A DNA stretch of 64,000 nucleotides from Parelaphostrongylus tenuis (GCA_019055375.1 JAHQIW010007303.1:248001-312000); one strand, 5' to 3'; shown: positions 20,901 to 30,292, counted from the first letter of the stretch. The notes: generated by a model not told the origin, from the letters alone. A program made the numbers and translations.

Positions 20901-23900
20901 TGAACTCATGTTCAAGAATCTAACGTCCAGATTGATAATCACAATATTAGTCAACGTGCCAAAAAAGTTGGCGATCTTCTCCTTTATTTAAGTGAGTGTT
21001 CCAACTGCTTGCATTTGATTAGCATAGTCGACGACGGCTTGACTTCAAAACTAAACAAGAATTGACGAGTTGCTTTGATAGTCTTCAAGAGTATCAAAGA
21101 AATACTAATTTTGGTGAGGTCGCGCAGTTCATGAACTTCACGCGTACCTCCTTGGATTTTTTTTTTCCAAAAAGAGCTTCTGCATTAGACCCTCGCAGTA
21201 ATTCGTTAGTCTGTAAAACAGAAATTCCGTTGAAATGCTTGGTTTCTGAAATTATCTTCGCGTTGCCCCGTAGCACGAAAACAAGTCACATCCCACCTTG
21301 CTTGCTTTGCTTACTCGACTAGGTCGTGTGGCTTTTGACTAATTCTGATGATCAAGCAATAACTCGGATCCCGATTTTTGCTGATCTAAAGCTAACTCTG
21401 GGGGCGCCGTGGCTGAGTGGTAGTGGTGCCCGCCGCGGCGCGCGTGGAGCCGAGCTCCGCTCCCTAACTTTCTTTGGCAATCAACAACAACGCCTCATGG
21501 AGCGCCACAGCCAGGTTATCCTCGAGACTGCAAGGAGACTCGCTCAACCAGTATTCTACGGCGTTTTAAAAGAAGACAAAACAGCAAACTGAATGCTAGA
21601 AGCACTGCGACCGGGACAGTGTAAAGAAAAAGGCTGTGGAGACAGACCAATAAAGCATAAAAAAAGTAGAACCGGACTGTAACCTAAGTATGTCGAAGTT
21701 CTGAAAAGGAGGTTTGAAAAGATAGTTGAGACCAAGGACAGTCTCTGTACTAAAATCCTACTTAAAAGCCAAATGCAGACGGTAATCGTGTAAGGATTGC
21801 ACGCTGAAGGTGGTACGTGATCTTATGTTGGCTGCTACAGCGCACTATCAAAATTTCTTTGAAAACATGTATAATACTGAGTTCAACTAAATTTGAGCTA
21901 TGGGATCTCTTAAAGTCTTGAGCGAAAGCAAAGGCAGCGTTCTCAGAGGGTTGAAAAGGAAAGAAAGCCCGATTTGCACTCGTCTCTCCAACCTTACTGA
22001 AATATCTGCCATCCCAGTGACTTGTCAGTTTTAACAACATACACCTAGTCATATATTTGATCAAGCACATAGACTTTCCGCAGTTCCGACCAAAGTAGAG
22101 GACCTAATATCAGAGACGCTGTTGTACAGGACGCAATGTCGCAGATCCAATAGTTCAACACTTTATGCGTATGAAAGAACATTCTAAGGAGATGTTTGTA
22201 ACTGAATGTGTCAAGAGTACGTGTGACGCGAAAGTGACCGACCCAGTCTCAGAAAGTCATACCGAAGATTTCCGTGAAAAACATCAAGTGTTACCGTCCG
22301 AAGTTCATTGAACTAGATCCGCTTGGGCGACTCATTGGACAATTCTTGACTGTATCGTCGGCCTTTTTCTCCAGTTCACAGCTTCTTATCTGAACGAGTA
22401 CTCACACCTTCGTCTAAGTAAACCTAATAATAATAATATACCTAGTGATAACCTAGTAATCTAACCTAATAAAATTGTTCATAACAAAACACTGTTTACT
22501 GTTACTGACCCTTGATGAATGTTACATACAAATCTTTCTTGATGACTTTTGAGCATTCAGGTTTGTAGAACTTTGTGAACGTAAACCTGTTCACTTAATA
22601 CGGTTGGAAAAAAAGTTCTGGGTACTCCAACAAGCATGAGATAATTCCCATGCATATCATGGGAGTATCACAATTTCTTATGCGAGATTATCCCACTGAA
22701 GGCATAGAAATTATTCGTCTTAAGGAGGAGTACGCTTTGGCCAATGAAGGCGCGTTTTGATGCAGCAGGACAATGCCCGACTGCACACTGCCAAGAAGAC
22801 CAAAGGCAACTTTGGTGTTCTGCCGCATCCTGTTCACAGTCCAGCTTGCGCTCCATTAGGCTTTGGCCTTCTCCGATCAATACAACATTTTTTAAAAGGT
22901 CGACGATCTGAACCGTTTGATGAGTTGAAGAAGCATGTCAAAAGGTCTTTGATTCAAAACGGAAGGAATGGTACTTCGACCAGATGGGAAATTTGGCAGG
23001 CCGATGGCAGAAAGTTGTAGAAAACGATGGCCTTCAGTTTAAAGAATAGTTATCATTGTACTTTTCGTTTCGAGTGCTTTCTTAAGACCACGCTCAAACT
23101 GCAATATATCCCATGATAGTTATCTGAGCCAACTTTTCATGTGGTCTGTTAATGAGCTCTTGTACAATCGATACAAGCTTTTCGACCTTGACAGTCTCGT
23201 CAGTTGCTCAGTATCCTTCGTCTTTTCCTCTGTGGGTGCTCCAGGGTGCACACTGAGAGTAGGCGACGACAAACGGTTTACACTACACTATCGTCAAGTG
23301 AAAATCACTAGATCAGTAGTTTTGTACACTCGGTTGTTCTTGGCTGGTATTTTGAAAAAAAAAGTATACCGTTCGTTTCGAGAAATTTGAGCGTGGTCTT
23401 AAGAAAACACTCGAAACGAACGGTGTTATATATTTCAACATAACAGCGAAGAGCAATCGAGTTTACAAAACTACTGATCTAGTGATTTTCACTTAACGGC
23501 AGTGTAGTGTATATCGTTTGTCGGCGCCCACTATTGGTGTGGGGACTGGTGCACAGAGGATTGGCTAAACGACGAAGGGTTCTGCCCGATTGACGGACTG
23601 CCAAGGTCGCAACGCGTGTATCGGGCTTTACAAGAGCCCATTAACAGACCACGTGAAAAGCTGGCTCAGATAACAATTATGTGTTATTATTGCTTATATT
23701 CGGAAGTTATACACAAATTTTCAATTTTTTACAGGTGTCCAGAACTTTCTTACCAACCATATACGTGCATTATTCAGCTAGAAGTCAAATCATGCTGGAT
23801 CTTAGAGGCTACTGATTTGAATGCTAAAAAGTTCCTTTGAAACCGAAAGAAATGTAAAAAGTACTATTTCATTTGTGTATAACAATACCATTCCAACTAA

Positions 23901-25056
23901 TCCATTCGCTTTACGAAATCCGTTATGAACTTGTAGTGAGTAGCTCTTCATGGCTTCATTCATAGTTCCGTTACATAGTGACATCGATGTTGTCGGAGGC
24001 TTAGTGATCATTATCGTAGGTGTTGCTGGTGTTTTTGCTGCCATTGTCGCTGATGCTATCGCAGACTCTGAGGCTTTTGTTCCTGTTGCTGATTGTGTTG
24101 CCCGTGCTGTTGTTCTTATCGCTGTAGGCATTGCAGATGCTACGATTTTTGTTGCTGTTGCTGTTGCTGTCGTTGTTGCTGTTGTTGTTGTTGCTGCTGC
24201 TGCTGTTGTTGCTTTTGGTGGTGCTGCCCTTTTTATCCTTGCTGTTGCAGATTTTGGGATTCCCGTAATGTTGTTCTCTTCTTGTGATTCGCTGAAAGAC
24301 GTTTGTATCAACAGGCTGAAGCAAAAAGCTACCCGTAATTCACCTTCATTCTTTGGATAATTTTGAGCAAGTTAACGTTTGCTTAACACCTGTAAAAGAG
24401 AGTTACAGTAGGTACAGTATTTTGCAGAACGCTTAAACGTCTTAGTATCGTGAGACCGTCGGTTTACAACTGTCAAATACCCACAGGAAAATTCTGATTG
24501 TGTAGAATGTAGCATTTATTAAGACGAATTTCGTTCTCAATTAAAGTCTCTTTGAAAAGAAACTCTGCGCAATATTTTGTCATAAGAATGGCCTGACACC
24601 AAAAAATGCAGCTATAGGTGAAAGAAAACTCACAACTTGCCGTAGAAACACGCCATGACTACTGTAGTTGATTCCGTGACAGTTGCATCGCATTCGACTA
24701 GTGAGCAACCAACGAGCGACATATTCTTATGAGTCATCTGCACAGATTAGATGTGCCAAATATTTATGTAGCAGTCGAAATTAAAATCGTACTAATTCAT
24801 TTTCGGATCCATCTGACCACAATTTTATAACTTCGAGAGCTAGCATTGATTCAGTCTGAGCACTGGCATTGAGAGCAATGCTGGAATTGTAGTAAATAGA
24901 GCATATAAATAATTTGTTCAGGCTGATATCGGCAACAACTCGTGAAATTTTCTAGCAATACCGCTTGAATAGTGCTGATTCAGAGATGTTGGGACGGTCC
25001 ATTGGGCAGCCAAGAGTCAATTCTTCTGCTCTGTTCTCCAGGTCACAATTCCACGC
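14738..25056 (-). CDS. Modular CAP/ASP-like secreted protein gene (gene-level entry)
   Basis: Eleven exons form repeated modules a-b-c-d. Module 1: b 25056, c 24880, d 24737 (its a exon is not found upstream). Module 2: a 24291, b 22389, c 20269, d 20117. Module 3: a 19683, b 19275, c 15847, d 15710. Module 4: linker exon 14945 only. In every intact module the phases agree (a starts with one base, b in frame, c with one base, d in frame). Exons a carry Thr/Ala-rich linkers then C...HN..R; b has (S/N)C(E/D)LE...A and GCP; c has an LW core; d has GCSL..C and MACFYG. These match the CAP (SCP/TAPS) fold of nematode activation-associated secreted proteins, but the usual GENxY and HYTQ motifs are missing. 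Modules 3-4 are damaged, so the gene may be a pseudogene at its 3' end. Introns hold a mariner, a hammerhead palindrome and a SINE. Confidence 0.7.
15004..15198. repeat. Palindromic element with hammerhead-like arms
   Basis: Arms about 15004-15095 and 15106-15198 are inverted copies (outer end AAGAATGTTCAA). The right arm reads ACTGATGAGAGAGG...TCTCCGAAACGCGTAC (core CTGATGA 15119-15125, GAAA 15142-15145, palindromic ACGCGT), a hammerhead-like arrangement with GAGA/TCTC helix II and one extra C. Helix I does not pair, so function is doubtful. Lies in a CAP gene intron. Confidence 0.45.
15609..15710 (-). pseudogene. CAP gene module 3, exon d, frameshifted
   Basis: 102 bp, acceptor TTTGGATAG, donor GAGAC/GTGAGC. 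Begins ITRPNALFVGCSLALC in the expected frame but the end (MACIYSE) is in the next frame, so one base has been gained or lost. With the short exon c this suggests loss of function, or local sequence errors. Confidence 0.55.
15777..15847 (-). pseudogene. CAP gene module 3, exon c, shortened
   Basis: 71 bp between acceptor TTACTGCAG and donor GCAAAG/GTATTA. It is 17 bp shorter than exons c of modules 1 and 2, which breaks phase; the matching frame reads TVLAWQISRSWLAGVEYAK. Separated from exon b of its module by 3.3 kb including a mariner-like insertion. Confidence 0.5.
16404..17262. mobile_element. Nonautonomous mariner-like element
   Basis: Ends TGTGCAAATATGACT and (inverted) AGTCATATTTGTGCAC form terminal inverted repeats. 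Internally the minus strand retains a transposase N-terminal remnant (GLSWEQMRLLLMHEW). Its sister at 25.25-26.18 kb shares the ends and this internal part but neither has a full transposase. Confidence 0.7.
17263..19180. other. CAP-gene intron sequence, unclassified repeat
   Basis: The plus frame at 17258-17670 has no support. 17.88-18.42 kb resembles 7.39-7.60 kb and 10.9-11.2 kb (dispersed repeat with TGAACGTGCAGAGAAAACC-like phrases). No exon found. Confidence 0.4.
19181..19275 (-). CDS. CAP gene module 3, exon b
   Basis: 95 bp, acceptor TTTTTCTAG, donor GCTAG/GTAATA. Encodes KRSCELEKMADDIVHGCPVN and ends SMNYAR. Confidence 0.7.
19482..19683 (-). CDS. CAP gene module 3, exon a with short linker
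   Basis: 202 bp, acceptor GGTCTTTTAG, donor TCAATG/GTAATG. Thr/Pro/Ser-rich linker (TTTGILSTPKTAPLQ) then ECLAKKDENFRNYTLEFHNN and IRNGNG. The linker is much shorter than in module 2. Confidence 0.7.
20017..20117 (-). CDS. CAP gene module 2, exon d
   Basis: 101 bp, acceptor ATGTGAATAG, donor GAGCC/GTGAGC. Encodes MMKPNMSAIGCSLEIC and RMVVVMACFYGE; one codon shorter than module 1 exon d. Confidence 0.7.
20182..20269 (-). CDS. CAP gene module 2, exon c
   Basis: 88 bp, acceptor ACATTTTCAG, donor GATCAG/GTAATT. Encodes YEPYDKTNSTMFFAERVLKL then WSCTDEFDQ; same length and phases as module 1 exon c. Confidence 0.7.
21400..21668 (+). mobile_element. SINE-2 (Ser/Leu-tRNA-like head)
   Basis: Head GGGGGCGCCGTGGCTGAGTGG (A box TGGCTGAGTGG), damaged B box, body CATGGAGCGCCACAGCC... 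and tail AATAAAGCATAAAAAAAG. Same family as 26.47 and 49.75 kb. Lies in a CAP gene intron. Confidence 0.7.
22295..22389 (-). CDS. CAP gene module 2, exon b
   Basis: 95 bp, acceptor CTCGTTCAG, donor GGACG/GTAACA. Encodes IRSCELEKKADDTVKNCPMS and ends SMNFGR. Confidence 0.7.
22603..23048 (+). pseudogene. Mariner transposase, C-terminal relic
   Basis: A terminal-repeat-like TTGGAAAAAAAGTTCTG is at 22603. Frame 22757-23020 encodes QQDNARLHTAKKT, then PHPVHSPACAPLGFGLLRSI and QHFLKGRRSEPFDELKKHVK, the catalytic C-terminal half of a DD34D mariner transposase. The second Asp is kept (QQDNA) but the third motif SPDLAPSD has become SPACAPLG, so it is dead. Frameshifted near the end (RWEIWQADGRKL); the N-terminal half is missing. 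Confidence 0.85.
23166..23209 (-). ncRNA. Hammerhead ribozyme motif with intact core, family B
   Basis: Minus strand: CTGACGA (23203-23197), helix II GAC/GTC around TGTCAAG (23196-23184), GAAA (23183-23180), palindromic AAGCTT region as helix III, cleavable A (23172). All conserved core bases are present. Helix I (GAGCAA with TCGATT) is largely decayed compared with the family consensus GCCCGA/TCGGGC. Sense orientation within a CAP gene intron. Confidence 0.55.
23584..23626 (+). ncRNA. Degenerate hammerhead motif, family B
   Basis: Plus strand: helix I GCCCGA/TCGGGC perfect (23584-23589, 23621-23626), helix II GACTGCCAAGGTC, but the core reads TTGACG with a missing A and GCAA for GAAA. Helices kept, core broken: the reverse of its partner at 23166. 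Together they define the family consensus. Confidence 0.45.
23889..24291 (-). CDS. CAP gene module 2, exon a with Thr/Ala linker
   Basis: 403 bp, acceptor GTCTTTCAG, donor GGAATG/GTATTG. About 90 residues are a Thr/Ala-rich mucin-like linker written in AAC/AGC/GCA triplets (a coding microsatellite), followed by LCNGTMNEAMKSYSLQVHNG and FRKANG, the start of the CAP fold. Linker likely O-glycosylated in a secreted protein. The open frame on the opposite strand (23950-24360) is its shadow. Confidence 0.7.
24634..24737 (-). CDS. CAP gene module 1, exon d
   Basis: 104 bp, acceptor TCTGTGCAG, donor AAGTT/GTGAGT, phases 0 to 2. Encodes MTHKNMSLVGCSLVEC and TTVVMACFYGK, the two conserved cysteines and hydrophobic strand at the end of a CAP domain. 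Confidence 0.7.
24793..24880 (-). CDS. CAP gene module 1, exon c
   Basis: 88 bp, acceptor ACAATTCCAG, donor TTA/GTACG. Encodes IALNASAQTESMLALEVIKL then WSDGSENEL; the LW pair corresponds to the conserved Trp of CAP domains. Confidence 0.65.
24962..25056 (-). CDS. CAP gene module 1, exon b
   Basis: 95 bp, acceptor CACATTTAG, donor AAGCG/GTATTG, phases 0 to 2. Encodes AWNCDLENRAEELTLGCPMD and onward to SALFKR. Same length and phases as exons b of modules 2 and 3. Confidence 0.7.
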
Positions 25057-25252
25057 CTAAATGTGATCATATATTCGAAATCCTTATATAAACTACGTGC
25101 ATGTTTTGCAGTGAAGAAAAAAAAAGGAAAGAGCAGCCAGCACCACCATTTTCTGACGGGTGACTAGCACTCAAATTCAGTGAATACATCGTAGATGTTT
25201 GAAACACATATTTGTCGCTTACAGCAACTTGCTCTGACCTACCGATGAATTA

Positions 25253-26180
25253 GGTGGGCAAATATGACTCCGCTATTTTTCTGCTATAAACATAGAAAGT
25301 AAAGATATGCAGATTGTTCCTTTGAAAACGCGTTACAAACGCTATTTATTTATGTTTTTTGAACATAAAATATTTTATATGATGCTTCTTATAGGACTTT
25401 GAAAACGACCACTTGCTTCTGAAAAACTTCTTTTTTTTCTAAATTTGCTAATTCGCAATTTCAACTTGGTAATTTAAGCGGTATTCTGACAGTACAATGT
25501 CAGGTGAGTAAGATGCGCAAGGTAAATCTCACCTAGAACCTCCCACCTCAACTAAGTAACGTTTTCGATCGGTTTTGCAACATGAAGTCGAGCATTATCA
25601 TGCAGCAAAATTGCGATTTTCGTGCCGTTTTGGTTTTCGAATACGATTTTTACAACGAACTTGTATCACCTCGGCACTAATCAGTGAAGCATCTTCTACA
25701 AATATTTTGGTGTACAACTTGCATGTACGTGCTCTAATATGGAGCTCGCTCCAAGCTCCACCAATCATGTGCGCCTCTTCACTAGCATTTTCCCTTACGG
25801 GCCATTCGTTCATGAGTAAAAACCGAATTTGTCCCCGCTACACTTCCATTTCAAAAAGTATATGTGAGTTGTATATCAAAATGTGTATAGGAAAATGCGC
25901 AATTGGAAGACAGCAAAATCAAGTAATTTTGAATACTTTTTCATTAAAAAATCTTAAAGTATCGTTCCCGCAAATGACGTTTTTCGAGTACAAAAGTCAT
26001 CATCTTCAAAGTCCTATGAAAACCAACAGATGAAATATTTTAAATATGAAAAGCATACAAATAAATGGCGTTCTAAAGCACTTTTTAGTAAGGAAAAAAG
26101 TGTTCGCACATCTTCATCTTTCCTATTAATACAGTAACGAAGAAGACAACGGAATCATATTTGTACACTTAACATAAATT
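25253..26180. mobile_element. Nonautonomous mariner-like element
   Basis: Ends GGGCAAATATGACTCCG and GGAATCATATTTGTACAC are inverted copies. Subterminal inverted repeats (ATAAAATATTTTATATGATG... / AAAGTCATCATCTTCAAAGTC). Minus strand 25813-25640 keeps a transposase N-terminal remnant (MNEWPVRENASEEAHMIGGA). Sister of 16.40-17.26 kb. Confidence 0.7.
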
Positions 26181-26470
26181 AGGTCAGCGTTTAATATATG
26201 TACCGTAGTAATCTGGTACCTATTTGCTCACCTACTAAAGATATTAGCTTACTAACTTTGATGTGGGGCTTAGTGATTAAATGTGTAAATCGTGGGCGAT
26301 AATGATCACGATTGAATTCATGGCGCAAAACTCGACTGAGTCCACGGCTTGCTCACGATAATCACGTTTAACTATCAAGGTTGGCGCTTTTTCTTATCTC
26401 TAAGTTCATTGTTTTTCGCAGTACTTTCTGCGATTTATTTCTTAGTAAATGGCCGATTTTTAATTTCTGA

Positions 26471-26727
26471 GGGGGCATGGCCGAGTGGTTGTGATGCTCA
26501 TCATGGCGCGGCGTAGGACCTATACTTGCCCCTCAATACTCTCCGGCAGTCAACAATGAGCGCGCAGTGGAGCGCCATGCCCAAACCATCCTTGAGATTG
26601 CAAGGCGAGTATTCACAGTATTCTACGACGTTCAAAGAAGAAAACGAACTGAATGCCGGAAGTACTGGAATCCTTGCAAGAAAAAAAAAACTGGGAGACT
26701 GATCAAATAGAGTGATAAAGAAAAAGT
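26471..26727 (+). mobile_element. SINE-2 (Ser/Leu-tRNA-like head)
   Basis: GAGGGGGCATGGCCGAGTGG head with GTTGTGATGCTCATC, body GTGGAGCGCCATGCCCAAACC and tail GAGTGATAAAGAAAAAG. Homologous along its length to 21.40 kb. Confidence 0.7.
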
Positions 26728-27082
26728 TTCAGCTTTTAGACGCTGCCATATGTAGCTTTACTAAACTTTTTAACATGCCTTTTTTGTTGATGAGGCTCAT
26801 TCAAGATCAAATTTGTTCGGCTATCATTTCGGCACTCATCATCTTCTTCAAAACAGATTCATCTTAGCCAATGTTTCACGGTCGTTAGTCCTTGTGGTCT
26901 TCGGTGCTAATCAGCTCGGGTCTTTTACGGAGGAGCACCGCACAGATGAGAACCTTACCCCAGAACTGCTTCTTTCGTACAGGTTAGATGCTGATGATAA
27001 TGATTGTCTAATGACATTAGTTCTTTTTCATCAGACAATACATGCTGCAGAAGTCAGTATAATCAATGGTTGAACTCTACTC

Positions 27083-27330
27083 AATTGAAGATGAAGTTGA
27101 CAAGCGAGCAAATTAGGCTGTTGATGATGCACTAATGGCTGTTGCGTTGGGAAATAAGTAGATAATAGGTAGATAAGTAGAAATAAGTAGATAATAAGTA
27201 GATATTGAATTACATACCAATCAACGCGAGAGAGGACGGGTTTTCAAATGAGCTCAAAAACACATAAAAGGGCCAACACCCGAAAAAGTTGCAAACATTT
27301 TCTCAGAACTTGTTCCCCAAATTATTAAGA
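27083..27330. mobile_element. Rearranged mariner fragment
   Basis: Plus 27083-27125 carries a transposase start (MKLTSEQIRLLMMH); then GTAGATAA-type minisatellite (27157-27205); then the opposite-orientation 5' end of the same mariner subfamily as at 48.5 and 54.2 kb (27217-27330, ending TCTCAGAACTTGTTCCCCAA). Confidence 0.6.
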
Positions 27331-28550
27331 TCCTACTCGAGATTATAAAGGCCACATCGACGGCAAACAGCATTGTGGAGCATTGGCTCGAAGAAGAAGA
27401 GATTGTTTCAAGATTTTAGGCGAATAAATGCTTTCAACGACTTTGTGAAAATGACTCAAACGATTGAGAAGATATGATTGGTTGATAAGCTTGAATATAA
27501 AGGGAAGTAGGCCATCAGTTTAATACATAACATATTTGTTTCAATAAGGCCATAGATCTTGTCGATTTTGGAACCTCCGTTGCAAATATAAAATCTAGAC
27601 AAAACGTGTCACTGTCAGAAAAAAAAGAGCTCAGAACATCTGATATCGGCCACAACTATAATTTTAGTAATGGTCCTATCAAAATAAGGATCATAGTAGT
27701 TTTTCTATTCAACTCGTTTCCACCCACTCATGTTTCACGAACAATCTTGCATTTTTGCAAGTGGATTTGGCTTTTGCTCCTAGATTTTTCTTAACAAATG
27801 ACGATGATGCTAATTAAGCAGGTCTTTTTGAAATTCTAACATAGTTGTACTAAAGCGTTCTTATTTCCACGCTATAGGATGTCGTTCTTTACGAATTCAA
27901 GCAATCCTTCCCAGATGAGTCTGGTATCAATTCTGATTTCGGAACGGTAGAGATCTTCTCAAAATAGGAATAGACAAAAGGCGATTAGGCTTATATTGAA
28001 CGACATTATTAACACTGTACTCACGACGAGCAAATTGGGACCTGATTAGACTTGACAGCTACACGACCTTACAGGTCGAATCCTAAGTATTAAGTACAAA
28101 AAGAAGACGTTTCCGTAAGTGTGGAGGTAATCAATAAGAAATAGAATGCTAGACAAAGCCGGTGTATCTTCTCTTAATCTCTTTGTTCTTTTTTATCTTA
28201 TATTCTTGTGTCAGAAAACGAATACAACATAGAAATTATAGGAATATAACCGGCATCAGAACAGAGTGTATCATCTGTAATTGGAAACCATCAGTTCTAA
28301 TGATTAAAATCTGCAAAAATCCTTTCCCACTGAAATATTGTTCAAACTGTTTTAGAACTATTATTATCAAGGTGTTTTCTATAGCACATTATTTAGCTGT
28401 GAAAAAAATCGATGGGATTCAAATTGATGGGAATGAAAATTTAATGCAAAACACTTGGTTATCGCTGGACGTTTGATGATAAGGATGTGATGCATAAGGA
28501 CATATCTAGCTACCGGTTTAATCTTTAGGTGTATACATATTTTTATTTAT
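27331..28550. other. No gene recognised
   Basis: The plus frame 28162-28476 has no splice context and AT-driven composition. Nothing supported. Confidence 0.4.
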
Positions 28551-28571
28551 ATACGCACATATAGGAAAACA

Positions 28572-28884
28572 TGAGCGCATGTGGCGCAGTGGTTATAGGT
28601 GCTCTGCATGGCACGTGAGGTCAATGGTTTGATCTCGTGCTCTTGGCTCACCAAGCCATCCATCCCTCCCGGATCGGCAAACTGATACCAGAATGGTCTC
28701 AGACTTGTATGGGAGGATAAGAAGCACTGACTCGATTCAGCGAGAGGCCACCCTTGAGTCATTGTAAAGGCCAGGTGTGCATTTAATCACCTCACACGAA
28801 GTTAAAAATTGAAGACGAATGCATGGCGCATCCCTCAGGGACTGATCAACGCCGAGAGCTCTATCCTTTTTAGCTTATTTGCAA
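28572..28884 (+). mobile_element. SINE-1 (tRNA-headed), full length
   Basis: Head GAGCGCATGTGGCGCAGTGG and GGTTTGATCTC (B box), tail TATCCTTTTTAGCTTATTT. Flanked by ATATAGGAAAACA (28559-28571) and ATATAGGCAAACA (28885-28897), a 13-bp target-site duplication with one mismatch. Confidence 0.8.
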
Positions 28885-29217
28885 ATATAGGCAAACAAAG
28901 GGACTCGCAGACACACGAACGTTCACTCACTGGTACACACATTGCTTAGTAGTAGAAGCAAAACTGATTGAGAACTTTTGATGGGTGCTTCGTGACATTT
29001 TAACAAATGACAAATGCGACACCTACCAAATCAGCTTTTTTCCCGTTTCGCTCTGATCCTTGATAGTGAATGAGATTCCAGTACATCTCTTCTTAAAGAG
29101 TTGTACTGTGGTTTTCCACAGTCGATATCTTAAAATGAAGATCATGATTATTTATATAGCATATTGATGAGTTTTGTAAGGGCAATAGTCACCAGAAGTA
29201 TAGCAAAAAAAACTTAC

Positions 29218-29415
29218 CTTGTGCTGCAATATGCCGGTGCAGCAACACCTAAAAAAGTCAATTTTCTGTTATACCGAGACTAACAGCAAAAGGTAATCTT
29301 ACCGTAGTCGAAAGTATGAGTTGTAGCACGCATCCGCCAGACAACATGTTGTGTCAGTCGATTTATGATGGAAATTTCTAGTGGTGTATAGTTGATCGGA
29401 GACGATTAAAGCGAA
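29218..29415 (-). CDS. Candidate pair of small exons, unknown Cys-rich protein
   Basis: Minus strand 29415-29303 (acceptor CATATGTTTAG, donor GACTACG/GTAAGA) and 29248-29218 (acceptor GACTTTTTTAG, donor CACAAG/GTAAGT) join in one open frame: FALIVSDQLYTTRNFHHKST, then DTTCCLADACYNSYFRLRCC and CTGILQHK. Splice sites are good. A possible last exon lies at about 29115-29030 (RCTGISFTIKDQSETGKK then a stop). Not recognised; may belong with the CAP gene region or be independent. Confidence 0.35.
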
Positions 29416-29831
29416 CTAAACATATGAAAAACTCATGAAAGACGTTAATGAGCCTGCCAATGAACATATTTGCACTTCATCACAATCGAAAAACAGTTAG
29501 CGGATTAGTTGGGTGAGAACAGTTCCATGTATCGATGGCAATCCGATAGATTGTTAATGCAATCGCTATATCCGAAACAGCAAATCTAGCCATTTGGTGA
29601 AGGCTTTTCTTTGAGTCCTAGTTTCCCCAAAAATATCCTATCAGCATTCAGCCGGCTTTTTCATATATCATTACATTTATCAATTAGTACCTCTCCAATC
29701 GACCTCTTTTAATAGTATATGATATTAATATTATATTTTGTACTATTATATATATTTGTAGTATTATTGTATATGTTTTAGTATATCATGTTATGTAGTT
29801 TATAGCTTTTTGTAGTTTATAACAACCTATC

Positions 29832-30010
29832 ACCACAGTGTCAGGTAACTCCATCATCTGACTTGCGGTGATTTACCACTCGACGTCGATTTCATTATAG
29901 AGGATTATTTAGTCTCAGGGGATAGGCTGAACCGAGAGAGGGTGTTACTGATGAGTCCCAATTGGACGAAACAGGCGCCTGTACAGCATGTATAGCACTA
30001 GACACAACGC
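29832..30010 (+). repeat. Hammerhead repeat, family C, copy 1
   Basis: About 180 bp homologous to 50.48-50.66 kb: shared CCATCATCTGACTT, then (A)TAGAGGA, GGCTGAACCGAG, the hammerhead and a following GCTCAAAAC(A). The tail forms a hairpin (GCTCAAAACATA...TTGTTTTGAGC, 30010-30044). Confidence 0.65.
29942..29998 (+). ncRNA. Hammerhead ribozyme motif with intact core, family C
   Basis: Helix I GTGTTA (29942-29947) pairs with TAGCAC (29993-29998), five Watson-Crick and one wobble pair. Core CTGATGA (29948-29954); helix II GTCC/GGAC around CAATT (29955-29967), perfect; GAAA (29968-29971); helix III ACA/TGT continuing after a G.A mismatch to GC/GC; cleavable A at 29992. Core and all three helices are present; helix III is longer than in copy 2. 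The core plus helix II closely resembles known Schistosoma hammerheads. Confidence 0.65.
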
Positions 30011-30292
30011 TCAAAACATACCCTCATCAATTATTGTTTTGAGCGAGTGGCAAAGTTTGAGAAGACCTGTTTCTATTACTTGAATTCTATTTGTCATCAT
30101 TAGAGGTTATAATGTATTATATGTTGCAGTGGTTAACAATCCAATTAAGTCGTTTTTAGAATTTCAATGAGCCCTCAAAATTATGATATATATCCTAGAA
30201 ACACTCAAATGAATATTGGCTTGATCTCACTCCTAAAACTCACCTAGTCTTTTGTTCCCATGGATAGGCAAAATGTTATCAGACTTACTACA

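Larger units (their letters stand above)
23062..23687. repeat. Hammerhead repeat palindrome, family B
   Basis: Left half (about 23062-23380) is a full repeat unit: TTCGTTTCGAG recurs at 23064 and 23372, a 308-bp period. The right half (23383-23687) is its diverged reverse complement. Each half holds a hammerhead motif on opposite strands (23166-23209 minus, 23584-23626 plus). Inserted directly after the mariner relic, inside the intron between exons a and b of CAP module 2. Confidence 0.75.

Noticed and set aside
23950..24360. 136-codon plus-strand frame rich in Val/Ala
   Set aside because: Antisense shadow of the CAP exon with the Thr/Ala linker, which has correct splice sites on the minus strand.
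26813..27073. Plus-strand coding exon (TEEHRTDENLTPELLLSYR)
   Set aside because: A donor-like GTTAGA follows, but no acceptor or partner exon and the start resembles repeat sequence; left unannotated.
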